A DNA stretch of 64,000 nt from Puniceicoccaceae bacterium (GCA_002729725.1 PBYS01000125.1:29508-93507); one strand, 5' to 3'; numbered from the stretch's first letter, positions 1 to 11,865 are shown. The notes: generated from the letters alone by a model not told the origin. Translations and numbers: made by a program.

Positions 1-1412
1 TAGTGCTCCTGAACCAGCCTGCGTGCTGTGGCTTGCGGCTGCGTTTGCAAATTAAGTTTCATGAGCAGTGATATTATGAGTGCGCCAACAAGTGCCGCGC
101 CGAATACATAAAGGCTGGTTTGATAGCTTTGCGTGGCTTCGTAGACGCGTGCGTTGACCATCGGGCCGACTAGGCCCGCGCAGGACCATGCGGTGAGGAT
201 CATGCCGAGTAGCGTGGGCATGGCTCGTATGCCGAAAAGGTCGCTGATGTAGGTCGGTATGGTTGCAAAGCCACCTCCATAGCAGGAGAGAATGATGAAG
301 GTGATGCCCATGAAGAGAATCGGGAAATGGGTGAGCTTGGCCAAGAGCGGAAAGGCGGCGATTTGTAGCACGAAAAACGCAACAAAGGTATTGGGGCGTC
401 CAATGTAGTCTGAAAGTGCGGCCCAGCCGATGCGGCCTAGTCCGTTGAATAGGGAGATGCCCATCACGAGTAAGCTGGCCTCCGAGTCGGATAAATGGAC
501 CATTTCGTAGCCCATCTTTTTAGCAGTTGATATGAGTGCAATGCCGCAGGATGCATTGATGAATAACATGCTCCAGAGCCCGTAAAATGCAGGGCGTTTC
601 AATGCCTGTGCCACTGTTAATTCCTCGCCTTGCGACTTGGTCTGGGGGGACGTCTCTTTGCTGGGCACTGTCTGCAAGTCATCGCGCGTAGGTGGGCTGA
701 TATAGAGTGCGCTGGGCACCATGATCACGAGATAGATGCCGGCTAAGTAGCTAAAGGCCCGCACGATGGATGCTTTCTGGTAGAGGAGCGTTTTTTGAGG
801 TGCGAGCGCTGCCTCAGGAGTCGCTGCGAGCGCTGCGGCGTCTGGGCTTGTCGCGGTGGCTGTTAGGGCAAGCGTGCCCTGTTGTTGATACTCGTAGGCA
901 CTGATACCCTGTGGCAGGGAGATCTCGGCTTGGACTGGCACGAATTGATCGATCAATTTGGCGCAAACCAGTCCACCAAAGCCGAAGCCCATAATGGCGA
1001 GCCCGGTGGCCAAGCCGCGCCGATCGGGGAACCATTTGACCAGTGTGGCGATGGGGGAGATATAGCCCAAGCCGAGCCCGATGCCGCTGACTGCTCCGAA
1101 GCTTAAATAGAACAAGGGCAGGCTTTCTACTTGGCAGGCGAGTGCAGAGCCTAGCAGGCCGCCCGAAAAGAAGGCTGCGCTGAGCAGGCCGCCGAAGCGG
1201 GCCCCCTTGCGCTGGATGAAGCTTCCGAGGAAGGCGGCCGAGAGGCCCAGGAAGAAGATCGCCAGACTGAAGGCCAGTGAGGTGTTACTCGAGGACCAAC
1301 CAAAGGTGTTTTCCAGAGGCATTTTCCATACGCTGTAGGCATAAATGGAGCCGATAGATAGGTTGATGCTGCAGGCGGACGCTGCAATGAGCCAACGATT
1401 TTTTGTTTTCAT
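1..1412 (-). CDS. OFA-family major facilitator transporter (3' end beyond window)
   Basis: The minus-strand frame is open from the ATG at 1412 to the window edge, about 470 codons with no stop. The start reads [20 protein letters not shown], then [14 protein letters not shown], the opening of oxalate/formate antiporter (OFA) family MFS proteins. Alternating hydrophobic helices follow, with an RRGLATG loop near residue 125 as in this family. A hydrophilic Ala/Thr-rich stretch lies near residues 165-195, probably the central loop. The last visible residues are polar, so little of the C-terminus is missing. It sits 38 bases downstream of pflA on the same strand. By inference it moves a monocarboxylate such as formate, oxalate or lactate; the substrate cannot be read from sequence. 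Confidence 0.85.
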   Translation of the reverse strand, partial: MKTKNRWLIAASACSINLSIGSIYAYSVWKMPLENTFGWSSSNTSLAFSLAIFFLGLSAAFLGSFIQRKGARFGGLLSAAFFSGGLLGSALACQVESLPLFYLSFGAVSGIGLGLGYISPIATLVKWFPDRRGLATGLAIMGFGFGGLVCAKLIDQFVPVQAEISLPQGISAYEYQQQGTLALTATATSPDAAALAATPEAALAPQKTLLYQKASIVRAFSYLAGIYLVIMVPSALYISPPTRDDLQTVPSKETSPQTKSQGEELTVAQALKRPAFYGLWSMLFINASCGIALISTAKKMGYEMVHLSDSEASLLVMGISLFNGLGRIGWAALSDYIGRPNTFVAFFVLQIAAFPLLAKLTHFPILFMGITFIILSCYGGGFATIPTYISDLFGIRAMPTLLGMILTAWSCAGLVGPMVNARVYEATQSYQTSLYVFGAALVGALIISLLMKLNLQTQPQATARRLVQEH

Positions 1413-1449
1413 GAGATATTCGCATCGACTCCTGCGCAATGGCGCTGCT

Positions 1450-2250
1450 CTAGATCGCAACGACTCCATGCCGCGCAAATATCGCGCGTGCGCTGTCGAC
1501 TGCTTCCGGAGTCGGCGTTGGTGTGTTTGCTAGTTTATAAGGCAGCCCAGAGAGTTTGTATTTCTCTTCGCCCATTTTGTGGAAGGGGAGGATTTCGACC
1601 CGTTCGACGTTGCCGAGTTGGTTGACGAATTGGGCCAGCCCATTGATGTTTTTCTCGTTGTCAGTGAGGCCGGGCACCAGCACGAAGCGGATCCAGACTT
1701 TGTTGCCGCGGGCATCCAGACGTTGTGCAAATTTGAGAGTTTGGTCTACACAGACTCCGGTCACGACTTTGTGAGTCATTGGACTGAAGCTTTTGATGTC
1801 GAGTAGCACTAGGTCGGTCTTGTCGAGCAGTGCTTCGCTGGCTTTGTGGCCGACAAAACCTGAGGTGTCTAAGGTGGTGTGAATGCCGGCTTCTTTAGCG
1901 AGGGTAAACATGGCTTCGACGAAGTCGGGCTGCATCAAAGGCTCCCCGCCTGATAGTGTAAGCCCCCCCTTGCGGATGAAGGATTTGTACTTCAGCACAT
2001 CGGCAAAGGCCTCCTCCGCGGTGCGAGTCTCGCCGGCTGGTTTGCCTTGGCTATCCGGATTGTGGCAATATTGGCAGCGCAGCGGGCAACCATGCAAGAA
2101 GAGCACATAGCGCAGACCGGGACCGTCGACTGTACCGCAGGTTTCGACGGAGTGGATAAATCCTTCAACGCTGCTCGAAGTTTCTTCGCGGGGAAGTGTT
2201 TCGTAGGCGCAGGCAGGTGGGGTGGTAGGTGCTTCGAGTAGTGTTGTCAT
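1450..2250 (-). CDS. pflA: Pyruvate formate-lyase activating enzyme (radical SAM)
   Basis: This radical SAM enzyme abstracts a hydrogen from the C-terminal glycine of PflB to make the glycyl radical. The 266-residue protein has the cluster motif C55-x3-C59-x2-C62 ([15 protein letters not shown]), the GGEP motif ([14 protein letters not shown]), and the PflA-type [15 protein letters not shown] stretch before the cluster. ATG at 2250 was chosen because upstream in-frame codons give only GTG at 2271, inside a repeat arm. The roughly 30 residues before FIHSVET are longer than in E. coli PflA and low in complexity. It lies 128 bases downstream of pflB on the same strand, separated by a heptad-repeat hairpin. 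Confidence 0.95.
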   Translation of the reverse strand: MTTLLEAPTTPPACAYETLPREETSSSVEGFIHSVETCGTVDGPGLRYVLFLHGCPLRCQYCHNPDSQGKPAGETRTAEEAFADVLKYKSFIRKGGLTLSGGEPLMQPDFVEAMFTLAKEAGIHTTLDTSGFVGHKASEALLDKTDLVLLDIKSFSPMTHKVVTGVCVDQTLKFAQRLDARGNKVWIRFVLVPGLTDNEKNINGLAQFVNQLGNVERVEILPFHKMGEEKYKLSGLPYKLANTPTPTPEAVDSARAIFARHGVVAI

Positions 2251-2265
2251 GATGATTTTTAGTCG

Positions 2266-2377
2266 GAACACCGAACACCGAAGATTGAATTTTTGGATCA
2301 GAGGGCTAGGCCGCCGAGATGCTATTCGATGTTCGATGTTCGATGTTCAATGTTCGATGTTCAATGTTCAGCGTTCA
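2266..2377 (-). repeat. Two opposed heptad-repeat arrays forming a pflB-pflA intercistronic hairpin
   Basis: On the plus strand 2325-2377 holds seven tandem 7-base units of TTCGATG/TTCAATG type plus a partial eighth. The opposite side, 2266-2282, holds the units GAACACC, GAACACC, GAA. In the minus-strand transcript the array read from 2341 to 2325 can pair with 2282 to 2266 over 17 consecutive positions, including two U-G wobbles, around a 42-base loop. The extra heptads allow other registers. It lies after the pflB stop and before pflA, so an mRNA stability or processing role is possible. Confidence 0.7.
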
Positions 2378-2378
2378 T

Positions 2379-4649
2379 TTAGATTTTGTCGTGGAAGGTC
2401 CGCGTGATGACGTCCATCTGCTGCTCTTTGGTCAGCTTGATGAAGTTTACGGCGTAGCCTGAGACGCGGACGGTGAGTTGTGGGTATTTTTCCGGATGCT
2501 CCATTGCATCGAGCAAAGTCTCCTTTTCGAAGACGTTGACATTGATGTGGTGCCCAGTCGCTTCGAAGTAGCCATCCAGAATGTTTCCTAGGTTGGCCAC
2601 TTGTTCGGGTGCTGTTTTGCCCAGTGCCTTAGGCACGATGGAGAAGGTGTAGGAGATGCCGTCCTGCGAGTGTTCGTAGGGGAGTTTGGCCACCGAAGCC
2701 ATCGAGGCGACTGCGCCCTTGCGATCACGACCGTGCATGGGGTTGGCCCCCGGTGCGAAAGGCTCGCCGGCCTTGCGGCCGTCGGGAGTGCTGCCGGTCT
2801 TGGTGCCGTAAACCACGTTGGAGGTGATAGTGAGCACCGATTGGGTGGGCACGGAATTGCGGTAAGTGGGCTGTTGCCGCACTTTATCCATGAAGCGCTC
2901 GACCAGATCGTTGGCAAAGGCATCCACTCGGTCGTCGTTGTTGCCGAAGGCCGGATACTCTCCGATCACTTTGTAGTCCACGGCGAGGCCTTCTTGATTG
3001 CGGATGACTTTGACCTTGGCGTGCTTCACTGCAGAGAGTGAATCGGCTGCGACCGATAGGCCGGCAATGCCGCAGGCCATGGTGCGCAGGATCACGGGGT
3101 CGTGAAGGGCCATCATGATGTTTTCTGCTGAGTATTTATCATGCATGTAGTGGATGATATTCAGCGCTTTGACATAGGTGGCGGCCAGCCAGTCCATGGT
3201 CTTGTCGAAGCGTGCCATCAGGTCGTCAAACTCTAGATAGTCGCCGGTGAAAGGATCACTCTCGGGGGCGATTTGCAGGCCACTCTTTTCGTCTTTGCCG
3301 CCATTGATGGCGTAGAGCATCGCTTTGGCCAGATTGGCGCGAGCGCCGAAGAACTGCATTTGCTTGCCGATCCGCATCGCGGAGACACAGCAAGCGATGC
3401 CGTAATCGTCGCCCCAATACTGGCGCATCAGATCGTCGTTCTCATACTGAATCGAGCTGGTTTCTATGGATACCTTGGCGCAGAAATCCTTGAAGCCCTG
3501 TGGTAAATTTTGAGACCACAGCACGGTGAGATTTGGCTCGGGGGCGGGCCCGAGGTTGTAGAGGGTTTGTAGCACGCGGAAGCTGGACTTGGTCACCAGT
3601 GAGCGGTCGTCTTCGCCCATGCCGCCGATGCTTTCGGTCACCCATGTGGGGTCGCCGGAGAAGAGCTCGTCGTAGTCGGTGGTACGAATGAAGCGCACGA
3701 TCCGCATCTTCATGACCAAGTGGTCGATAATCTCTTGAGCCTGCTCCTCGTTTAAAGTACCTTCAGCGAAGTCGCGTTCGAAGTAGATATCGAAGAAGGT
3801 GGCTGTGCGGCCAAAGGACATTGCGGCACCGTTTTGGTCCTTCACCGCGCCGAGGTAGCCGAAGTAGGTCCATTGCACGGCTTGTTGCCCGTTTTGGGCG
3901 GGCAGGGAAATGTCGATGCCATAGGCGGCTGCCATGGTCTTGAGATCTTTGAGCGCTTTGATCTGATCCTGAGTCTCTTCACGTTCGCGTACCCAGTCTT
4001 CGCTGAAGCTTTCGTTTTGGCTGTCTTTGAGCAGGCGTAGCTTATCGGCAATCAAGCGGTCTACGCCATAGAGCGCGACGCGGCGATAGTCGCCTATGAT
4101 CCGTCCGCGGCCATAGCCATCGGGGAGACCGGTGACGATGCCGGCCGAGCGTGCCTTACGGATGTCGTCGGTGTAGCAGGCGAACACTCCGTCGTTGTGT
4201 GTTTTGCGGTGCTTGGCAAAAATGTCCGCAGTCTCGGGGTCCATTTCGCGGCCGTGTGCCTGCAGCGCTTTCTGGGCGATCCGCACACCGCCATAAGGCA
4301 GCATGGCGCGCTTGAGTGGCTTGTCGGTCTGCACGCCCACGATGGTTTCCAAGTCTTGGTTGATGTAGCCGGCTGCGTGAGAGGCGACCGAACCTACGAC
4401 TTTTGTGTCTGCATCCAGCACACCACCTGCGGCGCGCTCCTCTTCGAGTAGCAGCTTGAGCTCGTTCCAAAGTTGCGTGGTTTTTGCGGTCGGCTCTTTC
4501 AGAAACGAATAGTCGCCCTGGTAGGGCGTGTAGTTCTGCTGAATGAAGTCGCGAACGTCGATCTGGTCTTGCCAGACCCCGTTGCGAAAATTGCGCCATG
4601 CGGACGCTGCGTTATCCTCTGTGTGGGCGGGGGATGTTGTAGTTTGCAT
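2379..4649 (-). CDS. pflB: Formate C-acetyltransferase (pyruvate formate-lyase)
   Basis: This glycyl-radical enzyme converts pyruvate and CoA to acetyl-CoA and formate under anoxia. The 756-residue length is normal for PflB. The catalytic pair C420-C421 lies in [14 protein letters not shown], and the radical glycine is G731 in [10 protein letters not shown], 25 residues from the C-terminus. The N-terminal [20 protein letters not shown] and the conserved [11 protein letters not shown] are also present. It is first in a minus-strand run pflB-pflA-transporter. No strong Shine-Dalgarno is seen before the ATG at 4649. The AT-rich upstream region with repeated ATTAG half-sites may carry its regulation. 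Confidence 0.97.
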   Translation of the reverse strand: MQTTTSPAHTEDNAASAWRNFRNGVWQDQIDVRDFIQQNYTPYQGDYSFLKEPTAKTTQLWNELKLLLEEERAAGGVLDADTKVVGSVASHAAGYINQDLETIVGVQTDKPLKRAMLPYGGVRIAQKALQAHGREMDPETADIFAKHRKTHNDGVFACYTDDIRKARSAGIVTGLPDGYGRGRIIGDYRRVALYGVDRLIADKLRLLKDSQNESFSEDWVREREETQDQIKALKDLKTMAAAYGIDISLPAQNGQQAVQWTYFGYLGAVKDQNGAAMSFGRTATFFDIYFERDFAEGTLNEEQAQEIIDHLVMKMRIVRFIRTTDYDELFSGDPTWVTESIGGMGEDDRSLVTKSSFRVLQTLYNLGPAPEPNLTVLWSQNLPQGFKDFCAKVSIETSSIQYENDDLMRQYWGDDYGIACCVSAMRIGKQMQFFGARANLAKAMLYAINGGKDEKSGLQIAPESDPFTGDYLEFDDLMARFDKTMDWLAATYVKALNIIHYMHDKYSAENIMMALHDPVILRTMACGIAGLSVAADSLSAVKHAKVKVIRNQEGLAVDYKVIGEYPAFGNNDDRVDAFANDLVERFMDKVRQQPTYRNSVPTQSVLTITSNVVYGTKTGSTPDGRKAGEPFAPGANPMHGRDRKGAVASMASVAKLPYEHSQDGISYTFSIVPKALGKTAPEQVANLGNILDGYFEATGHHINVNVFEKETLLDAMEHPEKYPQLTVRVSGYAVNFIKLTKEQQMDVITRTFHDKI

Positions 4650-4675
4650 ATCTGTATTCGATTAAAGAAGTGTGA

Positions 4676-4763
4676 GCTAATTTTATTAGCATCTTCGATT
4701 AGTAAAATTTATACAGAAGAAGTATGTAAACAGGTTGTCTAATCGAGTATAAAGTGTGCTAAT
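4676..4763 (-). promoter_or_regulatory. Cluster of ATTAG/CTAAT half-sites upstream of pflB (candidate operator)
   Basis: Within 88 bases there are GCTAAT at 4676-4681 and ATTAGC at 4685-4690 (a perfect inverted repeat with a 3-base centre). TCGATTAG at 4695-4702 pairs with CTAATCGA at 4739-4746 (perfect 8-base arms), and another GCTAAT lies at 4758-4763. All share the core ATTAG or its complement. No canonical FNR (TTGAT-N4-ATCAA) or Rex (TTGTGAA-type) site was found. An unidentified regulator or a looped RNA leader would both fit. Confidence 0.45.
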
Positions 4764-4948
4764 CCTTTTTTAATAAGCATATCTTATGGATTCCTTTAGT
4801 GATGTCAGGGGGGAGCGCGAGAGACAGTCGAAGCGTTACGCCAACGCCACGGGCAGTCATCTCAAAATCGCTTTGGAGCCTGTTGGGTTCTTGAGAGAGT
4901 CGTCAGAAGACAGATGTCAGCTGCCAATTCTGAATATCAATAAGTTAC
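4764..4948. other. Rest of the pflB-typA intergenic region
   Basis: The 356 bases between the pflB start and the typA stop hold the half-site cluster on the pflB side and the typA terminator on the other. I see no convincing gene, repeat or RNA structure in the middle. Confidence 0.5.
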
Positions 4949-4980
4949 AAAAAAACGCTCACGGTTTCCCGTGAGCGTTT
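4949..4980 (-). terminator. Intrinsic terminator of typA
   Basis: The 12-base arms AAACGCTCACGG (4953-4964) and CCGTGAGCGTTT (4969-4980) enclose a 4-base loop. On the minus strand a run of seven T follows (complement of the A-run 4949-4955). It begins 25 bases after the typA stop. Confidence 0.92.
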
Positions 4981-5005
4981 GGTCTAAATAATATGCCCTA
5001 TGAGC

Positions 5006-6841
<1,836 letters not shown>

Positions 6842-6950
6842 TTACTTAAGGATGTCTTTGTCGTAATCCGTCTCTTAATCCCTCTCTGATGCATCCCAGA
6901 GGTGGGACTACTTGAAGAGATGGATTACGATTAAGATCACCTAGAAAGAG

Positions 6951-6977
6951 AAAACCCGCCGAGGAATTTACGGCGGG
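6951..6977 (-). terminator. Intrinsic terminator after the LEA-type lipoprotein gene
   Basis: Arms CCCGCCG (6955-6961) and CGGCGGG (6971-6977) surround a 9-base loop. On the minus strand TTTT and a pyrimidine run follow. It lies about 140 bases past the stop at 7117 and upstream of typA. Confidence 0.75.
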
Positions 6978-7116
6978 GTGGTAGTTGAAGGGCGGCATAG
7001 ATGTCAGCCCGAGGCACGAAGTCAATGGAAATAGACAGTGCCCAAGAGCTCAGCCTTGGCATTCATTCATTCGTGCGGCGGCTGTCTACATGCGCAGTCG
7101 CTGCTTGGTTGTATGC

Positions 7117-7575
7117 TCAGTACAGAGGTAAAACTCCGCTTTCGGTTACAGTGGTGGCAGGCATCCATTTCGAGGTGGTGCCGAGCTTGGCACGCAGCTG
7201 GTAGGGCAGCTCCGTGCTGGTGCTTTCCATTAAGCGGGCGGCGAGTCGCACGCTGTTCACTAAGTTGGCTGCAGAGCTGACGGAGACGACTGTGTCGCTA
7301 TAGCCAGCAATGCTTGGGATTTGATTCGCAGTGCCATTCACCACATCGATGCCGTCGATGCTGAGCTCGTAATACAAGCCCTTGAGCTCAATCGGTTCTG
7401 GGTTCGGGTTGACGATGCGAAGTTGGATTGTGAACTGCAGGACGGCTGTATCGGTAGCGCTTTTACTGATGCCGACTACGTCCAGCTTGGGTTGCTCGTA
7501 ATTGGAGGGCATGCTTGCGCATCCACCCAAGCTGAGTGTTAGTATCATGGCGAAGAGCAATGGCAAAAATTTCAT
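7117..7575 (-). CDS. LEA type 2 / WHy-domain lipoprotein
   Basis: This 152-residue predicted lipoprotein has the N-terminus MKFLPLLFAMILTLSLGGCA, a lipobox (LGGC) giving an acylated cysteine near residue 19. The rest is one beta-sandwich of the LEA14/WHy type. The pattern LQFTIQLRIVNPNPEPIELKG followed by YYELSIDGIDVVNG is characteristic of that fold. Known relatives are found in desiccation or stress contexts, but a molecular role is not established. The first Met of MPMKF at 7581 is an equally possible start; neither has a clear Shine-Dalgarno. It is single-gene, ending with its own terminator and divergent from ygfZ. Confidence 0.82.
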   Translation of the reverse strand: MKFLPLLFAMILTLSLGGCASMPSNYEQPKLDVVGISKSATDTAVLQFTIQLRIVNPNPEPIELKGLYYELSIDGIDVVNGTANQIPSIAGYSDTVVSVSSAANLVNSVRLAARLMESTSTELPYQLRAKLGTTSKWMPATTVTESGVLPLY

Positions 7576-7698
7576 AGGCATAAAGAAACGCGTTGCTGTC
7601 AAAACGGCGAGCTTTTTACCTCATTCTAAGGGTGGGGCAGGTGCGTGCTCGAAAGAATGTTCTGTCCTATTACTCGCGCATATTCTAACACTCAACTT

Positions 7699-8616
7699 AT
7701 GGACGCTGCTAATTACTTCTATCAATATCGACCCGCTGCCCACTTCCTTGTCACGGATGAGGATGCGGCGGATTTTTTGCAAAGTCAGTTCAGCAATGAA
7801 CTGCGTCCTTTTGAGCCTGGGCGTTGCTGTTACGGGCTCTGGCTGGATGTGAAGGGCAAGGTGATTGCTGACAGTGTCGTGCTTTGCGAGGGCGAGGAGC
7901 GCTTTCGGGTCTTGAGTGAATGTTGCCCCAGCGAGGTGATTACAGCCCATCTGCAGCGACACATCATTGCCGATGAGGTCGTGATCGAGCCCGCAGGGCC
8001 CGCATGGGCCTTTCAGCTTTTCGCGGGCGCTGTGACTGCGCTTGGGTGGACGCCGCTGCAGCCGGGGCAGTTTGAGACGATTTCCGGCGGTAGGCTCTAC
8101 TGCGTGCGTGATCAGCATTATACTATAGTGCTGGAATCCGAGTCCGCAGCGGAGGCCTGTCGAGCTCGATTACTAGCGGCTGGCTTTGCGGCCTATTCCG
8201 AGGCAGAGCAGGGCCTTGCGCGTCTCGGGGCGGGGATTCCGTTGGTTCCCTATGAAATTGGCCCTGCAGACCTGCCGGGAGAGGGAGGCTTGCAGCAGGA
8301 TGCCATCTCGTTTACAAAGGGCTGCTACCTTGGGCAAGAGGTGGTGGCTCGTATGCATAATTTAGGTAAGCCACAGCGTGGCCTGTTTATCGTCACGGGG
8401 CAGGGCAGCCTGCCTTCGGTGCCCTGTGCTTTATATAATGAAGGTGCTAAGCAAGTCGGAGAGTTGCGCACCGCTTATTCTGAAGCTGTAGGAGATGTTT
8501 GGCGCGGTGTGGCGATTTTAAAAACACGCTATGCCAGTGAGGGCGAACGCCTGCACTCTGATGCGGAAGAGGTGATGGTCGCTGAGCTACTGCGGAAAGG
8601 GCCTAAGCATGACTGA
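7699..8616 (+). CDS. ygfZ: Folate-binding protein YgfZ (iron-sulfur cluster repair/assembly)
   Basis: YgfZ/GcvT-like proteins bind folate and help repair or assemble some Fe-S enzymes. The signature K-G-C-Y-x-G-Q-E is intact in FTKGCYLGQEVVARMHNLGK at about residue 210, and the GcvT-like fold precedes it. ATG at 7699 (MDAANYFYQYRPAAHFLV) was chosen over an upstream Met at 7645 because homology-like sequence begins there. It is 305 residues by this start. The stop overlaps the start of the next small ORF by 8 bases, so the two are probably translationally coupled. Confidence 0.9.
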   Translation: MDAANYFYQYRPAAHFLVTDEDAADFLQSQFSNELRPFEPGRCCYGLWLDVKGKVIADSVVLCEGEERFRVLSECCPSEVITAHLQRHIIADEVVIEPAGPAWAFQLFAGAVTALGWTPLQPGQFETISGGRLYCVRDQHYTIVLESESAAEACRARLLAAGFAAYSEAEQGLARLGAGIPLVPYEIGPADLPGEGGLQQDAISFTKGCYLGQEVVARMHNLGKPQRGLFIVTGQGSLPSVPCALYNEGAKQVGELRTAYSEAVGDVWRGVAILKTRYASEGERLHSDAEEVMVAELLRKGPKHD

Positions 8617-8809
8617 TCCAGCAAATGATTATGTGGGCGAGCTGACGCAGATCTTTATCAACTTGGGAGCTGCTGAAGACTCGGCTGAGGTGATGGCGAG
8701 ACAACTCTTAAAGCGTGCAGGGCAGATCGCCGAAGAGCGTGGAATTTCAAAAGTCGAAGCGACGGAAACCCTATTAAAACAGGTGTTTGACGCGCGTCAG
8801 CAAGCTTGA
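8609..8809 (+). CDS. Small conserved-type protein coupled to ygfZ
   Basis: The 66-residue ORF starts inside the end of ygfZ (ATG at 8609, ygfZ stop at 8614-8616). It is acidic, predicted all-helical and has no signal peptide or cysteine. The sequence, for example VMARQLLKRAGQIAEERGIS, looks like a real soluble helical protein rather than noise. I do not recognise the family. The overlap suggests co-expression with YgfZ. It could be an adaptor or an accessory of Fe-S repair, but nothing shows this directly. Confidence 0.7.
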   Translation: MTDPANDYVGELTQIFINLGAAEDSAEVMARQLLKRAGQIAEERGISKVEATETLLKQVFDARQQA

Positions 8810-8886
8810 AATCGCTCAGGTAAAGACTTCAGAGCGTGCATGCCGCTGAAAACCGCAAATAATAGGGCCTCAGAGCGGATTTTAGG

Positions 8887-8916
8887 TTGACGGTCACAAG
8901 TGCGCGTTCCCATATT
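8887..8916 (+). promoter_or_regulatory. Possible sigma-70 promoter of the HU gene
   Basis: TTGACG at 8887-8892 is followed after 18 bases by CATATT at 8911-8916, about 49 bases before the HU start codon. The match to -35/-10 consensus is moderate and unconfirmed. Confidence 0.4.
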
Positions 8917-8963
8917 TGCGATGGTCATACGACCAAACAACCTCAACAACATTATTAATATTC

Positions 8964-9240
<277 letters not shown>

Positions 9241-9363
9241 GAAATCGGCCCGCTCCGGACCTAGTTCTTAAGTCGGCGCTTTTTAGAGTCCCCTATATTA
9301 AATAGCCCTTATTAATTGTTGCCCGATTTGGCGGTTTACCCCTTCGCCTAGTCGAGCTTTTCA

Positions 9364-9402
9364 AAACCCGCAGTTTCCACTTTGGAGGCTGCGGGTTTTT
9401 TT
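9364..9402 (+). terminator. Intrinsic terminator between hup and leuC
   Basis: Arms AAACCCGCAG (9364-9373) and CTGCGGGTTT (9389-9398) with a 15-base loop, then continued T to 9402. It lies about 125 bases past the hup stop. Confidence 0.85.
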
Positions 9403-9546
9403 ATGCTGAAAACGAGCGTGCTTGAGGCCCAAAGGAGAGCTTGCGAGCGACCTGCATGAAAAATCCTGCCTTTGCGGTTGCCAGCGAGCTCAAAGCTATC
9501 CTTATTGAGACCCTTTTGAGAATCACCATTTATTAGGAACAAGATT
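9403..9546 (+). other. Remainder of the hup-leuC intergenic region
   Basis: The gap between hup and leuC is 306 bases. Beyond the terminator it holds only the presumed leuC leader, with AGGAA 8 bases before the ATG. I searched for a short leucine-rich leader peptide and saw none, so classical leu attenuation is not supported. Confidence 0.5.
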
Positions 9547-10971
9547 ATGGGCAAAAGCTTATTTGAAAAAGTATGGGACGCGCACGCGGTTCGCCAATTG
9601 GCAAACGGTCAGACGCAGTTATTAATCGGTACGCACCTTATTCACGAGGTCACCAGTCCGCAAGCCTTTGGCATGCTCCGCGACCGTGGTTTAAAAGTGC
9701 AGTACCCGCACCGCACTTTTGCGACTGTGGACCACATCGTGCCCACTAATGAGGCCGTGGAACCCTATAGCGATCCGCTCGCTCAGGGCATGATCGAAGA
9801 GTTGCGTAAGAATTGCGCCGAAAACGACGTTACTTTCTTTGATACCAACACTGGCAAGCAGGGCGTCGTTCACATCGTGGGCCCAGAGCAGGGTATCACG
9901 CAGCCCGGCACCACCATTGCTTGTGGTGACTCGCACACAGCGACTCACGGTGCTTTTGGTGCCATTGCTTTCGGTATCGGCACCAGTCAGGTGCGCGACG
10001 TGCTGGCCACGCAAACCATCGCATTGAACGAGCTGAAAGTGCGCCGTATTAATGTGAACGGCACATTGCCTCCCGGTGTGTATGCGAAGGATGTCATTTT
10101 GCACATCATCCGTTTACTCGGCACGCAAGGCGGCACGGGGTATGCGTATGAGTATGCCGGCACTACATTCGATAACTTCACCATGGAAGAGCGGATGACT
10201 GTCTGTAACATGTCGATTGAGGGCGGTGCCCGCGTCGGTTATGTGAATCCGGACGAAACTACTTTCGAATACTTGAAGGGCCGTCCCTATGCACCAAAGG
10301 GCGCGGCATGGGAGGCTGCTGTCGAGCAATGGAAGTCCTTCGCTTCCGATGCTGACTGCACATTCGACGATGTTGTCGATATCGATGCCGCGCAAATTCA
10401 GCCAACTGTGACTTGGGGCATCACTCCAGGGCAAGGTGTGGGCATCGAAGAAAACATCCCCACCATCGAGGATGCGCCGACTCAATCGGATCGTGACTCC
10501 GTGGCCGAAGCGCTTGAATACATGAAGTTTGAGGGTGGAAGCGCCATCAAGGGTAAGAAGATCGACGTCGCCTTCCTCGGCTCGTGCACCAACGGTCGTC
10601 TCTCCGACTTCCAGGAAGTGGCCAAATACATTAAAGGTCACAAAGTCGCTGAGGGCGTGCAAGCGATCGTGGTTCCCGGCTCACAAGTTGTGGCCAAGAT
10701 CGCCGAAGAGCTCGGCTTGGATAAGATCTTTATCGAGGCCGGTTTCGAATGGCGTGCCGCGGGTTGCTCCATGTGCTTGGCGATGAACCCTGACAAGTTG
10801 GTCGGCGATCAACTATGTGCGAGTTCCTCCAACCGTAACTTCAAGGGCCGTCAAGGTAGCCCCACTGGGCGCACCATGTTGATGAGCCCGCTGATGGTGG
10901 CCGCTGCGGCTGTCACGGGAGAGGTCTCCGATGCGCGCGAGGTCTTCGGCTTCGCTACCGCAAATGCTTAA
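9547..10971 (+). CDS. leuC: 3-isopropylmalate dehydratase large subunit
   Basis: With LeuD it isomerises 2- to 3-isopropylmalate in leucine synthesis, using a [4Fe-4S] cluster. The protein is 474 residues, normal for the bacterial LeuC type. Cluster cysteines are visible in FLGSCTNGR (about residue 345) and [10 protein letters not shown] (about residue 412). Substrate-site segments [20 protein letters not shown] and [12 protein letters not shown] are intact. It begins [13 protein letters not shown] with AGGAAC upstream. leuD follows 32 bases later, so this is a leuCD operon; leuB and leuA are not in the window. Confidence 0.97.
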   Translation: MGKSLFEKVWDAHAVRQLANGQTQLLIGTHLIHEVTSPQAFGMLRDRGLKVQYPHRTFATVDHIVPTNEAVEPYSDPLAQGMIEELRKNCAENDVTFFDTNTGKQGVVHIVGPEQGITQPGTTIACGDSHTATHGAFGAIAFGIGTSQVRDVLATQTIALNELKVRRINVNGTLPPGVYAKDVILHIIRLLGTQGGTGYAYEYAGTTFDNFTMEERMTVCNMSIEGGARVGYVNPDETTFEYLKGRPYAPKGAAWEAAVEQWKSFASDADCTFDDVVDIDAAQIQPTVTWGITPGQGVGIEENIPTIEDAPTQSDRDSVAEALEYMKFEGGSAIKGKKIDVAFLGSCTNGRLSDFQEVAKYIKGHKVAEGVQAIVVPGSQVVAKIAEELGLDKIFIEAGFEWRAAGCSMCLAMNPDKLVGDQLCASSSNRNFKGRQGSPTGRTMLMSPLMVAAAAVTGEVSDAREVFGFATANA

Positions 10972-11003
10972 TTTCTAATTCTTAATTCTTAATTTATTTA
11001 GTC

Positions 11004-11606
11004 ATGCCATCCACACCTATTAAACAAGTTACCGGTAAGGGCGTATACGTTCCCGGCGACGACATCGATACCGATCGCATCATCCCTGCACGTTTCATGA
11101 AGTGCATCACCTTCGATGGTCTCGGCGAATATCTGTTCCACGACGTTCGTAAGACCGAGTCGGGAGAAGATAAAAAGCACAATCTCAATGATCCACGCTT
11201 CGCTGAGGCTTCGATCATCGTCAGTGGTAATAACTTCGGTTGCGGTAGCTCGCGTGAGCACGCACCTCAGTCTATCCTGCGCGCGGGTTACAACGCAGTG
11301 ATTGCTGGCAGTTTTGCGGAGATTTTCTTCGGCAACTCCACCAACCTCGGGGTGGTCTGCGTCATCGCTAGCGATGCCGATCGTGCCACGATCGCTCAAG
11401 CGATCGAAGCCAATCCAGAACTGGAAATCACCATCGACGTCGAAGATCATAAGATCTGGTTCGGCGACCAATCCGTCCCTTGCGAGATCAAGCCCGGTGC
11501 ACGCGATAGCCTGCTCAGTGGTAACTATGATCCGTTGGATGAGTTGCTCGAAGGCTCCGCTGATGTCGCAAAGACTGCGGGCGCTTTGCCTTATATGCAG
11601 GCGTGA
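11004..11606 (+). CDS. leuD: 3-isopropylmalate dehydratase small subunit
   Basis: This is the swivelling small subunit that completes the isopropylmalate isomerase active site. It is 200 residues. The family hallmark NNFGCGSSREHAPQSI is at about residues 72-87, and the N-terminal GDDIDTDRIIPARFMK is also present. It is the second gene of leuCD. An imperfect GTTAGC/GCTAAC mini-hairpin lies at 11622-11635 past the stop, without a clear T-run. Confidence 0.96.
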   Translation: MPSTPIKQVTGKGVYVPGDDIDTDRIIPARFMKCITFDGLGEYLFHDVRKTESGEDKKHNLNDPRFAEASIIVSGNNFGCGSSREHAPQSILRAGYNAVIAGSFAEIFFGNSTNLGVVCVIASDADRATIAQAIEANPELEITIDVEDHKIWFGDQSVPCEIKPGARDSLLSGNYDPLDELLEGSADVAKTAGALPYMQA

Positions 11607-11675
11607 CATCGGCTGGCAATCTGTTAGCTTGCTAACGTCGTTTACGATGAAATTACATTAACCCACATATATATT

Positions 11676-11834
11676 ATGGACAATTAAATCGTTCTCATCC
11701 TCCTTGCCATCTTTCTCCCACCGGTGGCAGTTGCGCTGAAGTCGGGCGCTGGCAAGTCATTACTGATCAATATCATCCTCTGCTTCTTTTTCTACATACC
11801 TGCCGTGATTCACGCGCTGTTAGTCGTGCTTTAA
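11676..11834 (+). pseudogene. Pmp3/YqaE-family small membrane protein, interrupted by a stop at codon 4
   Basis: From the ATG at 11676 the frame reads M-D-N-stop (TAA at 11685-11687). It then stays open for 48 codons to the TAA at 11832. The part after the stop reads IVLILLAIFLPPVAVAL, then SLLINIILCFFFYIPAVIHA, the two-helix pattern of Pmp3/YqaE (UPF0057) proteins, complete at its C-terminus. Intact relatives usually start MDKI or similar, so the stop sits exactly at the expected start region. No in-frame ATG, GTG or TTG lies between it and the first helix. Either the gene is freshly inactivated, the base call is wrong, or a non-standard start (for example AUC at 11688) is used. A good terminator follows. 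Confidence 0.75.
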
Positions 11835-11865
11835 GCGAAGGAACATTAGTCAAAATTTACTGACA

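Noticed and set aside
9403..9546. Leucine leader peptide before leuC
   Set aside because: No short ORF with Leu runs, and the only hairpin is a terminator assigned to hup.
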